DNA from: Cystobacter ferrugineus
Lineage (GTDB): Bacteria; Myxococcota; Myxococcia; Myxococcales; Myxococcaceae
Reading direction: 5' to 3'
NCBI RefSeq assembly: GCF_001887355.1
Contig: NZ_MPIN01000001.1
Location: 845,932-909,931 of the forward strand
DNA: 64,000 bases
Each line of letters starts with the position of its first letter. Position 1 is the stretch's first letter. The position numbers were made by a program, and so were the translations under genes. The notes beneath the pieces are model-generated. The model ran no database searches and was not told the DNA's origin. It saw only the letters and a list, made by a program, of their open reading frames with translations. This document shows, piece after piece, positions 9,816-22,514 of the stretch.

Positions 9816-10649
9816 ATGAAGACGTCCCGACTCGCGTGCTTCACGCTCACCGCGGCGCTGCTGGGCGCGCCCGCCCTGGCCGCCGACAAGGTGTCCTTCA
9901 AGGACCCCACCGGTGATGACAACGGCCCGGGCACCTACAAGTACCCGACCGACCCCGTCTACAAGCGCGGCTCGTTCGACCTGACCGACTTCTCCCTGGC
10001 CAGGAAGGGCGAGAAGCTCGACATCTCCCTGGGCTTCAACACCACCCTGGAGGATCCCTGGAAGACGGGCAGTGGCTTCTCCGTGCAGATGGCCTTCATC
10101 TTCATCGACACGGACGGCAAGGAGGGCAGCGGCTCCACCGAGTCCCTTCCCGGGCTCAACGTGAAGTTCGCCCCCCAGTTCGCCTGGGAGAAGGTCATCG
10201 TCATCTCGCCGCAGGGCGCCTCGCGCGTGAAGGCCGAGGTCGGCTCCAAGGCCGGCGCCGCGAAGGACAACGTCCTCGTCCCGGATCGCGTCAAGGGCTC
10301 GGGCCGCAAGGTCACCGCCACCGTCAACGCGCCGGGCCTCCAGGGCGAGCCCTCGCAGTGGCGCTACCAGGTGCTCATCCAGTCCAACGAGGGCTTCCCC
10401 TCGGGCAATGATCTGCTGACCCGCAAGGTGAACGAGTACGAGGGCCAGCACCGCTTCGGTGGCGGCAACGACGGCGAGTGCGATCCGCACGTCATGGACA
10501 TGCTCGCGGGCGCGGGCAAGGGCGATGCCTCCGAGGTGAAGGCCCAGCACGAGGCGCTCGCCTTCGAGTGCGCCGAGGAGGGCGCGGTGAAGAAGCAGGC
10601 CACGCTCACCATGGTGGGCGGTGAGGCGGCTCCGGCGGAGAAGAAGTAG
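9816..10649 (+). CDS. Secreted protein with glucodextranase C-terminal-like carbohydrate-binding domain
   Basis: The 277-residue protein has a Sec signal peptide (ending ALAADK) with no lipobox Cys. The mature protein starts with DPTGDDNGPGTYKYPTD, which resembles the C-terminal binding module of glucodextranase and related amylolytic enzymes. An AFIFIDTD-x-GSGSTESLPG stretch also fits that module. No hydrolase domain is present, so it is probably a stand-alone alpha-glucan-binding or processing protein in the periplasm or outside the cell. It follows malG by 64 bases behind an AAGGAGAAG ribosome-binding site and precedes the outer-membrane barrel gene. A C-terminal segment with two cysteines (GECDPHV and FECAEE) is unassigned. 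Confidence 0.75.
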   Translation: MKTSRLACFTLTAALLGAPALAADKVSFKDPTGDDNGPGTYKYPTDPVYKRGSFDLTDFSLARKGEKLDISLGFNTTLEDPWKTGSGFSVQMAFIFIDTDGKEGSGSTESLPGLNVKFAPQFAWEKVIVISPQGASRVKAEVGSKAGAAKDNVLVPDRVKGSGRKVTATVNAPGLQGEPSQWRYQVLIQSNEGFPSGNDLLTRKVNEYEGQHRFGGGNDGECDPHVMDMLAGAGKGDASEVKAQHEALAFECAEEGAVKKQATLTMVGGEAAPAEKK

Positions 10650-10727
10650 TCCAGCGAGAGATGAGGGTTGTTCCGGCGCGGGCGGCCTGGCCTCCCGCAC
10701 CGGGTGTTTCAACGGAGGGGAATCCAC

Positions 10728-12953
10728 ATGATGACGAGTTCCAAGCGCAAGGGCGTCGCCGCCCTGGCCGCTGTCACTACCCTATTGCCCGCGGTGCCCT
10801 CGCTCGCCCAGGACGGCCCGCGCCTGCAGATTGGTGGAACCACCTATACGAAGTGGCTCTACGGTAATCAGCGCAACCAGGGCGCGCTCTACAACTTCAC
10901 CACCATTCCGGGTGAAGGTTACGGAGATAACGGTATCGGCACGGAGCTGGAGTTGCTGCTCAATGCCCGTATCTCCAGCCAGGTCGAGGTGCGCGGCCGC
11001 ATCCACAGCCGCTTCAACCAGAACTTCTGGACGAACTTCGGTGGCTTCGGTGCGCAGGGCGACAACTGCGTCGGAGGCAACTGCGGTGAGTTCGATGCGC
11101 GCTCCAGCCAGTACATCAAGCTGCGCGGCATCGCCGTCACGCTGACGCCTGGCTACCTCATCGACTCGGCCACCATCGGCGCCAACGACTTCGGCCAGTT
11201 CGACCCGTACGTCGTCGGACGCATCCGCTACATCGACCGGGACAACGCCTCGGGCATCCTCGTGCAGAGCTCGGCGTTCGATCGCCGGCTGTCGTGGGAC
11301 GCGGCCGCCATCGCGCTGCCACGCCTGTGGGCCGGCCCCAACTTCAAGACGGGTGAGTACCACGCCCGGGACGCGTCCTACGTGTTCCAGACGCGCTACA
11401 CCCTGAATGACAACTTCGACTTCGGGGGCATCTTCCAGTACGCCGACGACCGGGAGATCAGCCTCACCGACACGAACCTGGACGACGGGCGGGATCTCTA
11501 CCCGCGCTTCCGCAACGGCGTGGGCGCCCTGAAGGCCGGCTTCCACCTGGGCAGCATCCTGGACGTGCGCGGCGCCTTCTACCGCTCCTACGCGCACGCC
11601 GAGAACACCAACTACTTCGGCACCAGCGGCGACAAGAACAATAGCTGGGTGCCCAAGAGCTTCGGCCTCAACGGCTACTCGCCCGTGCCTGCGGGCCGGC
11701 ATGAGGACAACACCTGGCGGGTGGACCTCACGCTCAACGATCCGTTCGACATCGGCCTGTCGCTCAACGTGCAGGGCTTCAGCATCGGCGCCGACTACGT
11801 GTCCATCATGGCCGCCCGGCGCGAGTCGGACGTGCTGCTCACCGAGGGCACCGACGGCAGCTTCGCCTTCCCCGGCCCCAACAACCGCTCCTATGGCGTC
11901 TACGGGGGCAACCCCGCGGTCATCGGCTACGGCGGGTGGACGAACGAGAGCCAGCAGGTGGCCACGATCAACGTGGACAACGAGTTCACCGACTTCGACG
12001 AGCCCATGGCCCAGACGGTCATCGGCTGGAAGGGCGTGACGTTCAACCCGGTGTACAGCAACGGCGCGCTGGACATCGCCGGCGAGTACTCGTTCATCAC
12101 CTACAACACCAACTGGCAGGCCTGGGGCGACGACAACCGGGGCATCAAGGACACGGACTACCCCGGCGCCGAGCTGGACTCGGGCGTGCTGCACAACTTC
12201 CGCTCCGCCTACCAGCCCTTCCAGGACAAGCAGACCCACATCGCGGTGCTCAAGGCCCGCTACGTGCTGGACATCGGCCGGGGCATCGATGTGTTCGGCA
12301 AGGTGAAGTACATCCACGAGAGCGACAAGCGCCTGAACAACAAGAAGTACCTGCCCTATCAGGACGGGGACTGCCCGGCGGACGCCTCCACCAACTGCCA
12401 GAACAACGTGCGCTACTACGACTCCGAGGGGCGCTTCTCCACGGCCGAGCTCTACACCAATCCGAACCGTCTCCCCGATGGCTCGGGCTACGGCTTCAAG
12501 CCCTTCGACGACATCTCGGATGACGACCGCCTGCTCAACTACTCGAGCTTCAACCTGGGCGCGGGCTACCAGCTCACCGACGACCTGTACGCGTCCCTGA
12601 GCTACACCAAGTTCCTGGCGGACCTGAAGGATGGCAACACGGCCTTCCAGTCGTACGGGTTGCACCAGATGGTGTCGGGCAAGCACGACAAGAACATGGT
12701 GGCGCTCAAGGCCAAGTACATCCTGGCGGGCGTGGAGTTCGGTCTCGAGGGCCAGTACATCTTCGGCACCTTCGAGCCGGACTACGGCGGCGGCTTCGTG
12801 CCCACGCTGGCCGACGAGACCATCGCCAAGGAGAAGAATGTTCCGGTGGGCTCGCCGGGCTTCGTCACCCGCGACACCTACGGCTGGAACAGCCTGGAGA
12901 ACCGCTTCTTCGCCCAGACGCGGCTCAAGGCCTTCATGAAGGCGCAGTTCTAA
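10728..12953 (+). CDS. Large outer-membrane beta-barrel protein, likely maltodextrin channel
   Basis: The 741-residue protein has a cleavable signal peptide (ending SLAQDG) and a long sequence of alternating aromatic and polar strands rich in Tyr, Phe, Asp and Gly. It ends in Phe (FMKAQF), the usual C-terminal signature of outer-membrane barrels. I do not recognise it as LamB or SusC. Its place inside the mal operon makes it the best candidate for the outer-membrane passage of malto-oligosaccharides; this is inference. ATG 10728 is preceded by AACGGAGGGG, which fixes the start. The frame is open for 60 bases upstream but that part lacks a signal-like sequence. Confidence 0.75.
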   Translation: MMTSSKRKGVAALAAVTTLLPAVPSLAQDGPRLQIGGTTYTKWLYGNQRNQGALYNFTTIPGEGYGDNGIGTELELLLNARISSQVEVRGRIHSRFNQNFWTNFGGFGAQGDNCVGGNCGEFDARSSQYIKLRGIAVTLTPGYLIDSATIGANDFGQFDPYVVGRIRYIDRDNASGILVQSSAFDRRLSWDAAAIALPRLWAGPNFKTGEYHARDASYVFQTRYTLNDNFDFGGIFQYADDREISLTDTNLDDGRDLYPRFRNGVGALKAGFHLGSILDVRGAFYRSYAHAENTNYFGTSGDKNNSWVPKSFGLNGYSPVPAGRHEDNTWRVDLTLNDPFDIGLSLNVQGFSIGADYVSIMAARRESDVLLTEGTDGSFAFPGPNNRSYGVYGGNPAVIGYGGWTNESQQVATINVDNEFTDFDEPMAQTVIGWKGVTFNPVYSNGALDIAGEYSFITYNTNWQAWGDDNRGIKDTDYPGAELDSGVLHNFRSAYQPFQDKQTHIAVLKARYVLDIGRGIDVFGKVKYIHESDKRLNNKKYLPYQDGDCPADASTNCQNNVRYYDSEGRFSTAELYTNPNRLPDGSGYGFKPFDDISDDDRLLNYSSFNLGAGYQLTDDLYASLSYTKFLADLKDGNTAFQSYGLHQMVSGKHDKNMVALKAKYILAGVEFGLEGQYIFGTFEPDYGGGFVPTLADETIAKEKNVPVGSPGFVTRDTYGWNSLENRFFAQTRLKAFMKAQF

Positions 12954-12978
12954 TCCTCTCCGTCTGGTCGTCCCCGAG

Positions 12979-13008
12979 GGCCCGGCGCGCGGCGACGCCC
13001 GCCGGGCC
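12979..13008 (+). terminator. GC-rich hairpin after the barrel gene
   Basis: A 9-bp perfect stem (GGCCCGGCG / CGCCGGGCC) with a 12-base loop lies 26 bases after the barrel stop and is followed only by TTCGT. The weak T-run makes it an attenuator or partial terminator at best. Confidence 0.4.
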
Positions 13009-13046
13009 TTCGTCATGTCCGCTCCCCGCCAGGAAGGCCCCTCCCC

Positions 13047-14078
13047 ATGCCCCTCCGATCCGTGCCGCCGCGCTTCCTCTCCCTCCTGTTGCTCGCCGTC
13101 CTGGCCTCCGCCTGTCGTGGCACGCGCGGAGCCACGCCGCTCTTCTCCCTGGAAGACCCCAGGGGGGATGATCATGGCGACGGCGAGCTGAGCTACCCGC
13201 TGCGCGAGGACCTGGGCCCGGGCGCGATGGATCTGCTCTCGCTGCGCGCCTGGCCCGAGAGCGGGGGAACGCGCTTCGAGGCCACCTTCGCCCGCCCCAT
13301 CGCCTCGCCCACCGCGCGCACCGTGGATGGCGTGGGCACCACCCTGGTGGATCAGGCCCGCCTCGGCTTCTACACCTTCAACCTGGACGTGTACGTGGAC
13401 CAGGACCGGCGCGAGGGCTCGGGGAGCACGGACACGCTCCCGGGCCGGCGCCTCGTGCTCGCTCCGGGCAGCGCCTGGGAGAAGGCCATCCTCCTGTCGC
13501 CCCGTCCCCTCGAGGCACGGGACTCGCTGCGCGCGCTCTGGCGAGAGGCGGCGCTCGCCGAGGCCCAGCGGACCCAGGGCTCGCTCGGCGGGCCCGCGTT
13601 GAAGGCCCTGGAGGCGGAGGTCGAGCGGCGCATCGACGCGAGCGTCTTCTTCCCCACGCGAGCCAACGTCACCGGCGCTCGGGTGTCCTTCTTCGTGCCG
13701 GAGTCGTTCCTGGGCGGCCCGGCGAGCGCGTCCTGGGGCTACGCGGTGGCGGTGACGGGGGCGGTGCTCACCCGGCGTGTGTCGATGCCGGCCTTCCTCT
13801 GGGGCGTGGCGGCGCCGCCCGAGCAGGGGGTGATGGTGCTGGGCATCGGCCCGGGCGTGTCCCACGAGCGCTTCGGCGGGGGACGCGTGGGCGGCGCGCC
13901 CCAGTCGCCGGTGGTGGATTTGATGGTGCCCGAGGGCGTGCGGCAGGAGGACGTGCTCGGGCCCGAGGCGCCGCCATGGCCGGCGGTGGTGCCCGACGCG
14001 TCGCTACCGCAGGCGCCAGATGCCGGTGGCGCGGCCGGGCAGGGTGAGGCTCCAGGCGGTGCCGCTCCGCCCGGGTGA
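13047..14078 (+). CDS. Lipoprotein with glucodextranase C-terminal-like domain
   Basis: The 343-residue protein has a lipoprotein signal and lipobox (LASAC, Cys23). The mature start (FSLEDPRGDDHGDGELSYPL) is clearly related to the protein encoded at 9816-10649, including the D-x-R-EGSGSTDTLPGRR counterpart, so both probably bind the same kind of glucan. An insert of about 60 residues rich in Ala/Leu/Arg and a Pro/Ala/Gly-rich tail distinguish it. If exported to the outer surface it would act as a starch-binding lipoprotein beside the barrel. Its last 75 bases overlap the 3' end of the opposite-strand amylase gene. Confidence 0.75.
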   Translation: MPLRSVPPRFLSLLLLAVLASACRGTRGATPLFSLEDPRGDDHGDGELSYPLREDLGPGAMDLLSLRAWPESGGTRFEATFARPIASPTARTVDGVGTTLVDQARLGFYTFNLDVYVDQDRREGSGSTDTLPGRRLVLAPGSAWEKAILLSPRPLEARDSLRALWREAALAEAQRTQGSLGGPALKALEAEVERRIDASVFFPTRANVTGARVSFFVPESFLGGPASASWGYAVAVTGAVLTRRVSMPAFLWGVAAPPEQGVMVLGIGPGVSHERFGGGRVGGAPQSPVVDLMVPEGVRQEDVLGPEAPPWPAVVPDASLPQAPDAGGAAGQGEAPGGAAPPG

Positions 14079-15659
14079 GCCCACGGAGGCGTCCGTGAAG
14101 AGGGGCTCGAGGGACTCCGCCTCCAGCTCGAGCGGCCCCGTGGTCTCGGAGGTGTCGCCGAGGTTGTGCACGACGAGCACGCGCTCGCTCCCGAGCGTGC
14201 GCAGGAAGGCGAGGGTGGGCGCGCGGCCTCGGGTGGAGGTGAGCAGGGTGAGACCGCCGCGCTCCAGGGCCGGCGAGGCGTGGCGGGCCCGGATGAGCGC
14301 GCGGTAGCGCGACAGCAGCGAGCCCGGATCATCCGTCTGCGTGGCCACGTTGGTGCGCTCGTGGCCCGGGGCGAGCGCGAACCAGGGCGAGCCGGTGGTG
14401 AAGCCGCCACTCGCGCTCGAGTCCCAGGGCATGGGGGTGCGCTTGTCCTCGTCCCGGGAGGTGGGGCCATTGGCCAGGCCCAACTCCTCGCCGTAATAGA
14501 GGAAGGGCGAGCCGGGCAGCGTGAGCATCACGGACGCCGCGGTCACCAGGGGTCCGGGCTTGCCGGCGAGCTGCGTGGCCACGCGGATGTTGTCGTGGTT
14601 GGTGAGGAAGGGCGCGTCCGCCACGCCCGCGGGGTAGCGTCCGCTCATCTCCGACAGCTTCAGGGCGATGCCGTTGCCGTCTCCGCTCTGGGCCGCCTTG
14701 AGCAGCGCCTCGGAGAGCGGGAAGTTGAAGTTGAGCGGCAGTTCGTCTCCCTGGGGCAGCCGCGCCGTGGAGCCGTAGTAGGTGGCGATGAGGGGGGTGG
14801 TGGTCCAGGCCTCGCCCACGAGCACCGCGTCGGGCTTCACGCTCCGCACGTGCTCGGAGAACTCCCTCCAGAAGGCGTGCGTCTCGGCGGTGTCGGCCTG
14901 GCCGGTGAGGCCGCCGCCCGTTTCGATGAGGTAGCGAGCCGCGTCCAGCCGGAAACCATCCACTCCCTTGGCCAGCCAGAAGGAGGCGAGGCGTTTGACT
15001 TCCTCGCGCACCGCGGGCGTGCGCAGGTTGAGGTCCGGCATGCCGCTCCAGAAGACGCCGTAGTAGTAGGCGCCGTTGAGCGCGTGCCACGTGGAGCCGT
15101 TGGCGAAGATGTCCCAGGGTGGCTTCCAGCCCAGATCCTTGTCGCTCCACTGGTACCAGTCGCGCCGGGCCGAGCCGGGCGAGGACGCGGAGTCGATGAA
15201 CCACGGGTGCTGCGAGCTGCTGTGGTTGATGACCAGGTCCACGATGACGCGCATTCCGCGGCGGTGGGCCTCGGCGCACAGGCGCTCGAGATCCTCGTTG
15301 GTGCCGTAGTCCGGGTTGACGCGCTCGTAGTCCGTCACGTCGTAGCCGTGGTAGCTCGGCGAGGCGAACACGGGCATGAGCCACAGCGCGTCCACGCCCA
15401 GGTCCGTCGTGGTGCTCGGGTCTCCATCGTTGAGGTAATCCAGCCGGGAGATGAGGCCGGGCAGGTCTCCCTTCCCGTCCCCGTTGGAGTCCTGGAAGCT
15501 GCGCACGAACAGCTCATAGAAGACGGCGTGCGTGTACCAGGCGTCACTCGCGGGCGCGGCGAGTTCCACTCGAGCGGGCGGCGGTTCGTTCGGATTCGAG
15601 GGACCCGTGACGCAGGATGTCACGGCGAGGAGGGGCAGCAGACGCGAGGCGCGGAGCAT
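14004..15659 (-). CDS. GH13 alpha-glucosidase/alpha-amylase-type lipoprotein
   Basis: The 551-residue enzyme has a lipobox (LAVTSC, Cys16) and a full GH13 barrel. The conserved regions are DLVINH (141-146), GFRLD with nucleophile Asp239, GEAW with acid/base Glu283, and NHD with Asp356. The QDSNGDGKGDLPGL loop near residue 56 is typical of the oligo-1,6-glucosidase/trehalose synthase side of GH13, so exo- or oligosaccharide-acting activity is likely. It is transcribed divergently from the pullulanase (205 bases between them), so it may share control with it. Its 3' end overlaps the convergent lipoprotein gene by 75 bases. The exact specificity cannot be told. Confidence 0.9.
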   Translation of the reverse strand: MLRASRLLPLLAVTSCVTGPSNPNEPPPARVELAAPASDAWYTHAVFYELFVRSFQDSNGDGKGDLPGLISRLDYLNDGDPSTTTDLGVDALWLMPVFASPSYHGYDVTDYERVNPDYGTNEDLERLCAEAHRRGMRVIVDLVINHSSSQHPWFIDSASSPGSARRDWYQWSDKDLGWKPPWDIFANGSTWHALNGAYYYGVFWSGMPDLNLRTPAVREEVKRLASFWLAKGVDGFRLDAARYLIETGGGLTGQADTAETHAFWREFSEHVRSVKPDAVLVGEAWTTTPLIATYYGSTARLPQGDELPLNFNFPLSEALLKAAQSGDGNGIALKLSEMSGRYPAGVADAPFLTNHDNIRVATQLAGKPGPLVTAASVMLTLPGSPFLYYGEELGLANGPTSRDEDKRTPMPWDSSASGGFTTGSPWFALAPGHERTNVATQTDDPGSLLSRYRALIRARHASPALERGGLTLLTSTRGRAPTLAFLRTLGSERVLVVHNLGDTSETTGPLELEAESLEPLFTDASVGSPGRSGTAWSLTLPGRATGIWRLR

Positions 15660-15864
15660 GGTGGCGCTGGCTTACCAGCGTCCTTCGCCCGGGAGCCAGT
15701 GGCCTCAGGTGAAGGAGTGGGTGGCCTCTGCTATACGCTCGCGAGGCACCGCGGTGCTTCCGTGTCTTCGTGAGGCGGTCGCGCCGGGGTGCCTGCCTTC
15801 ACCCCCGATGGATGTCCGGCCGTCCGTGTCTCCGCGGCGGCTGGCTCACGCAAAAGGCGTATTC

Positions 15865-19305
<3,441 letters not shown>

Positions 19306-19341
19306 TTCACGGGCGGTCATGACGCACCCGTGAGGGAAGAG

Positions 19342-19373
19342 AAGGGCCCCGGAGGGAAGTCCGGGGCCCTTTT
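19342..19373 (+). terminator. Intrinsic terminator after pullulanase
   Basis: A perfect 12-bp stem (AAGGGCCCCGGA / TCCGGGGCCCTT) with a 6-base loop is followed by further T residues (TTTT at 19370-19373). It lies 37 bases after the pullulanase stop and closes the starch locus before larB. Confidence 0.88.
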
Positions 19374-19439
19374 CATTGCCGCACAGCGCGAGCGCTTGCC
19401 GCGTGCGGCCCCGTGCGGAGTGGAGTAGAGGGAGCGGCC

Positions 19440-20192
19440 ATGGATGAGAAGACGCTCACCCGACTGCTCGAGCAGGTGAAGGGCGGCAAGGTCTCAGTGG
19501 ATGCCGCCGTGGGGCAACTCAAGGACCTGCCCTTCGCCGAGCTGGGCTATGCGACGTTGGACACGCACCGCAGCCTGCGCTTCGGCTTTCCCGAGGTGGT
19601 GCTGGGTGAGCCGAAGACGGTGGAGCAGTTGCTCGGCATCGTGGCCACGCTGGTGGAACGCAAGCAGACGGTGCTGGTGACGCGGCTGCAGCCGGACAAG
19701 GCCGAGGCGCTCCTGGCCGCCCATCCCAAGGGCGAGTACCACGCGGTGGCGCGCATCTTCCACCTGAAGCAGGGCAAGCCCAAGGCGGGCCGGGTGGCGG
19801 TGGTGACGGCGGGGACGAGCGACATTCCCGTCGCCGAGGAGGCGGTGCTCACCGCGCAGGCGATGGGGGCCACGGTGACGCGCGTGTACGACGTGGGCGT
19901 GGCGGGCATCCACCGGCTCTTGCGGCGGCGCGAGGAGATCCAATCCGCGCACGCGGCGGTGGTGGTGGCGGGCATGGAGGGGGCGCTGGCGAGCGCGGTG
20001 GGAGGGCTCGTGGGCATTCCCGTGGTGGCGGTGCCGACGTCGGTGGGGTACGGGGCCAACTTCGGCGGGGTATCCGCGCTGCTGGCGATGGTGAACTCGT
20101 GCGCCTCGAACGTGGCGACGATGAACATCGACAACGGCTTCGGGGGCGGCTTCTACGCGGCGCTCATCTCGCGCACGCGCGGGCAGCGCTGA
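19440..20192 (+). CDS. larB: Nickel-pincer cofactor biosynthesis protein LarB
   Basis: The 250-residue protein matches LarB throughout. It has an N-terminal helical part ([19 protein letters not shown]) and a C-terminal AIR-carboxylase-like domain with [25 protein letters not shown] and [13 protein letters not shown]. LarB carboxylates and hydrolyses nicotinic acid adenine dinucleotide in the first step of the nickel-pincer cofactor made for lactate racemase and related enzymes. The ATG at 19440 follows GAGGGAGCGG. larC starts 11 bases downstream. LarA and LarE are not encoded in this window. Confidence 0.93.
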   Translation: MDEKTLTRLLEQVKGGKVSVDAAVGQLKDLPFAELGYATLDTHRSLRFGFPEVVLGEPKTVEQLLGIVATLVERKQTVLVTRLQPDKAEALLAAHPKGEYHAVARIFHLKQGKPKAGRVAVVTAGTSDIPVAEEAVLTAQAMGATVTRVYDVGVAGIHRLLRRREEIQSAHAAVVVAGMEGALASAVGGLVGIPVVAVPTSVGYGANFGGVSALLAMVNSCASNVATMNIDNGFGGGFYAALISRTRGQR

Positions 20193-20203
20193 GGGACACG
20201 GGC

Positions 20204-21376
20204 ATGCGCAAGGTTCTCTATCTGGAGCCCGTGGGCGGTATCGCCGGGGACATGTTCCTGGCGGCGGGCATCGATCTGGGCGTGTCGCCGGAGGCGCTCA
20301 CCCAGGCGCTCGGTGGGCTCGGGGTGCCGGGCTGGAAGCTGGCGGTGAGCCGGGCGGTGCGGCACGCCATCAGCGGTACGCACCTGGACGTGGTGCTGGA
20401 CGAGCGCGAGGCGCATCCCCACCGGGCCTATGCGGACATCCGCGCGCTCATCGAGGCGGCACCCACGCTGCCGCCCCGGGCCAAGGAGCGGGCGCTGGCG
20501 GTGTTCCGCGCCATCGGCGAGGCGGAGGCGAAGGTGCACGGCGTGTCGCTCGACGCCATCCACTTCCACGAGGTGGGCGCGGTGGACTCCATCGTGGACA
20601 TCTGCGGGGCCGCGGTGGTGCTGGAACTGCTAGGCGACCCCGAGGTGTACGCCGCGCCGCCGCCGCTGGGCAGTGGCACCATCCGGGTGGCGCACGGCAA
20701 CATGCCGATTCCAGTGCCGGCCACGCTGGAACTGCTCCGGGAGCTGCCGGTGCGCTTCGAGGGGGTGGGGGAGCTGACGACGCCCACGGGAGCGGCGCTG
20801 CTCAAGGTGCTCGCTCGCATCGCCCCGCCGCCGGCGGACTTCCGCATGGAGCGCATTGGCTACGGCGTGGGGACGAAGGACTTCCGCGACCGGCCCAACG
20901 TGTTGCGCGCCACCCTGGGCCGGGCCGAGGGCCAGACGGAGGGCCTCTGGGTGCTCGAGGCGAACCTGGACGACAGCACGCCGCAACTGCTCGGCTATCT
21001 GCTGGAGCATGTGTTGACGCGGGGCGCGTTGGACGCCTGGGTGGTGCCCGCGACGATGAAGAAGGCGCGGCCGGGGCATGTGCTGAGTGTGCTGGTGGAG
21101 TCGAGCGTGAAGGAGGCCGTGGTGGACCTGCTGCTGCGTGAGTCCACGACGCTCGGCGTGCGCTCCTATGCCGTGGAACGGCGGGCCCTGGAGCGCGACT
21201 GGGTGGAGGTCGAGACGCCGTGGGGTCCAGTGCGGGTGAAGCGCGGCCTGCGCGACGGCGTGGTGCTCAACGTCCACCCCGAGTTCGAGGACTGCCGCCG
21301 GGTGGCCGAGTCCGCCGGGGTTCCCCTCAAGCAGGTGATGGCGGCGGCACTGGCGGCACTCGGCTCCGGACGCTGA
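20204..21376 (+). CDS. larC: Nickel insertion protein LarC
   Basis: The 390-residue protein is a full-length single-frame LarC, the CTP-dependent cyclometallase that inserts nickel into the pincer cofactor. It shows [15 protein letters not shown] at the N-terminus, the conserved [14 protein letters not shown] block, [17 protein letters not shown] and a C-terminal domain with [16 protein letters not shown]. In some Lactobacillus species larC is split into two reading frames joined by frameshifting; here it is continuous. It follows larB by 11 bases, in the same operon. Confidence 0.93.
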   Translation: MRKVLYLEPVGGIAGDMFLAAGIDLGVSPEALTQALGGLGVPGWKLAVSRAVRHAISGTHLDVVLDEREAHPHRAYADIRALIEAAPTLPPRAKERALAVFRAIGEAEAKVHGVSLDAIHFHEVGAVDSIVDICGAAVVLELLGDPEVYAAPPPLGSGTIRVAHGNMPIPVPATLELLRELPVRFEGVGELTTPTGAALLKVLARIAPPPADFRMERIGYGVGTKDFRDRPNVLRATLGRAEGQTEGLWVLEANLDDSTPQLLGYLLEHVLTRGALDAWVVPATMKKARPGHVLSVLVESSVKEAVVDLLLRESTTLGVRSYAVERRALERDWVEVETPWGPVRVKRGLRDGVVLNVHPEFEDCRRVAESAGVPLKQVMAAALAALGSGR

Positions 21377-21424
21377 CTTTCCTCGCGCCGTTCTCTTTCT
21401 CATTCCTTCCTTTCCCACGAGCCC

Positions 21425-22501
21425 ATGCACCCGACCCTCATCACCGAACTGCGCTTCGAGCCCCTCAACCTCCCGCTCACCGAGCCCTTCGCCATCGCCA
21501 CGGGGGCCCCGGAGCGAGCGGACAACGTGCTGGTGCGGCTCACCCTCGCGGACGGCACGGTGGGGTTGGGCGAGGCGGCGCCCTTCACGGCCGTCTCCGG
21601 TGAGACGCAGGCCAGCACGCTCGAGGCCATGGCCTCCGTGCGCGATGCCCTGGTGGGCCGGGACGCGAGCGGCTGGAGGCCCATCGGCGCGTGGCTCACA
21701 GAGGCGCTGCCCCGGGCTCCGTCGGCGCGCTGTGGCATCGAGCTGGCGCTGCTGGACGCGCTGGGCCGCCACCACCGCATGCCCCTGGCCACCCTGTTCG
21801 GAGGAGCGGGCCGCGCGCTGGACATCGACATGACGGTGACGGCGGGGGACGAGGCGCACGCGGCCGCGTCGGCCCGGGCCATCGTCGCGCGGGGCATCCG
21901 CACCCTCAAGGTGAAGGTGGGTGCGCTGACTCCGGAGGAGGACGTGCGGCGCATGGTCATCATCCGCCGGGAGGCGCCCGGGGCCCGGCTGTTCGCGGAC
22001 GCCAACGGGGGCTACACGGTGGCGGGCGCGCGTGCCTTCCTGTCCGGCCTGGAGGCGGCGGGCGTGCCGCTGGCGCTCTTCGAGCAGCCCGTGTCGCGCG
22101 AGGACTGGGAGGGCATGGCCGAGCTGACGCGCGCCTCGCGGGTGCCCATCTGCGCGGACGAGTCGGCGCGCACGGTGGCGGACGTGGTGCGCCTGGGCCG
22201 CGAGGGCGGCGCGCACGGGGTGAACCTCAAGCTGATGAAGAGCGGAGTGGTGGAGTCGCTGGCCATGTGGAACGTGGCGCGCGCCTTCGGCATGGAGCTG
22301 ATGATGGGCGGCATGCTCGAGAGCACCCTGGCGATGAGCAGCGCGGTGCACTTCGCCGCGGGGTTGGGCGGTTTCGATTACGCGGACCTGGACACCCACC
22401 TCTTCATTCGCGAGCATTCCTTCCGCGGGGGGTTGCGGTGCGAGGGGGGACGGGTGGACGTCGGTCACGTCCAGGCCGGCCATGGTGTCGAGCTGGAGTG
22501 A
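21425..22501 (+). CDS. Dipeptide epimerase (enolase superfamily, L-Ala-D/L-Glu epimerase type)
   Basis: The 358-residue enzyme belongs to the muconate-lactonising subgroup of the enolase superfamily. The two acid/base lysines are Lys164 (in LKVKVG) and Lys269 (in VNLKL), and the metal ligands are Asp192 (ADANGGY), Glu220 (FEQPV) and Asp245 (CADES). Enzymes of this kind interconvert L-Ala-D-Glu and L-Ala-L-Glu during murein peptide recycling, though other dipeptides are used in some lineages. It follows larC by 48 bases and precedes a flavin monooxygenase gene. The racemase-like chemistry next to lar genes may be coincidental. Confidence 0.85.
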   Translation: MHPTLITELRFEPLNLPLTEPFAIATGAPERADNVLVRLTLADGTVGLGEAAPFTAVSGETQASTLEAMASVRDALVGRDASGWRPIGAWLTEALPRAPSARCGIELALLDALGRHHRMPLATLFGGAGRALDIDMTVTAGDEAHAAASARAIVARGIRTLKVKVGALTPEEDVRRMVIIRREAPGARLFADANGGYTVAGARAFLSGLEAAGVPLALFEQPVSREDWEGMAELTRASRVPICADESARTVADVVRLGREGGAHGVNLKLMKSGVVESLAMWNVARAFGMELMMGGMLESTLAMSSAVHFAAGLGGFDYADLDTHLFIREHSFRGGLRCEGGRVDVGHVQAGHGVELE

Positions 22502-22514
22502 GCGAGGACGGCAC

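Noticed and set aside
10782-13865. A 1027-codon open frame on the minus strand opposite the barrel and lipoprotein genes
   Set aside because: It is antisense to well-supported genes, rich in His/Val/Arg/Gly/Leu as expected from the complement of high-GC coding DNA, and has no recognisable domain or ribosome-binding site.
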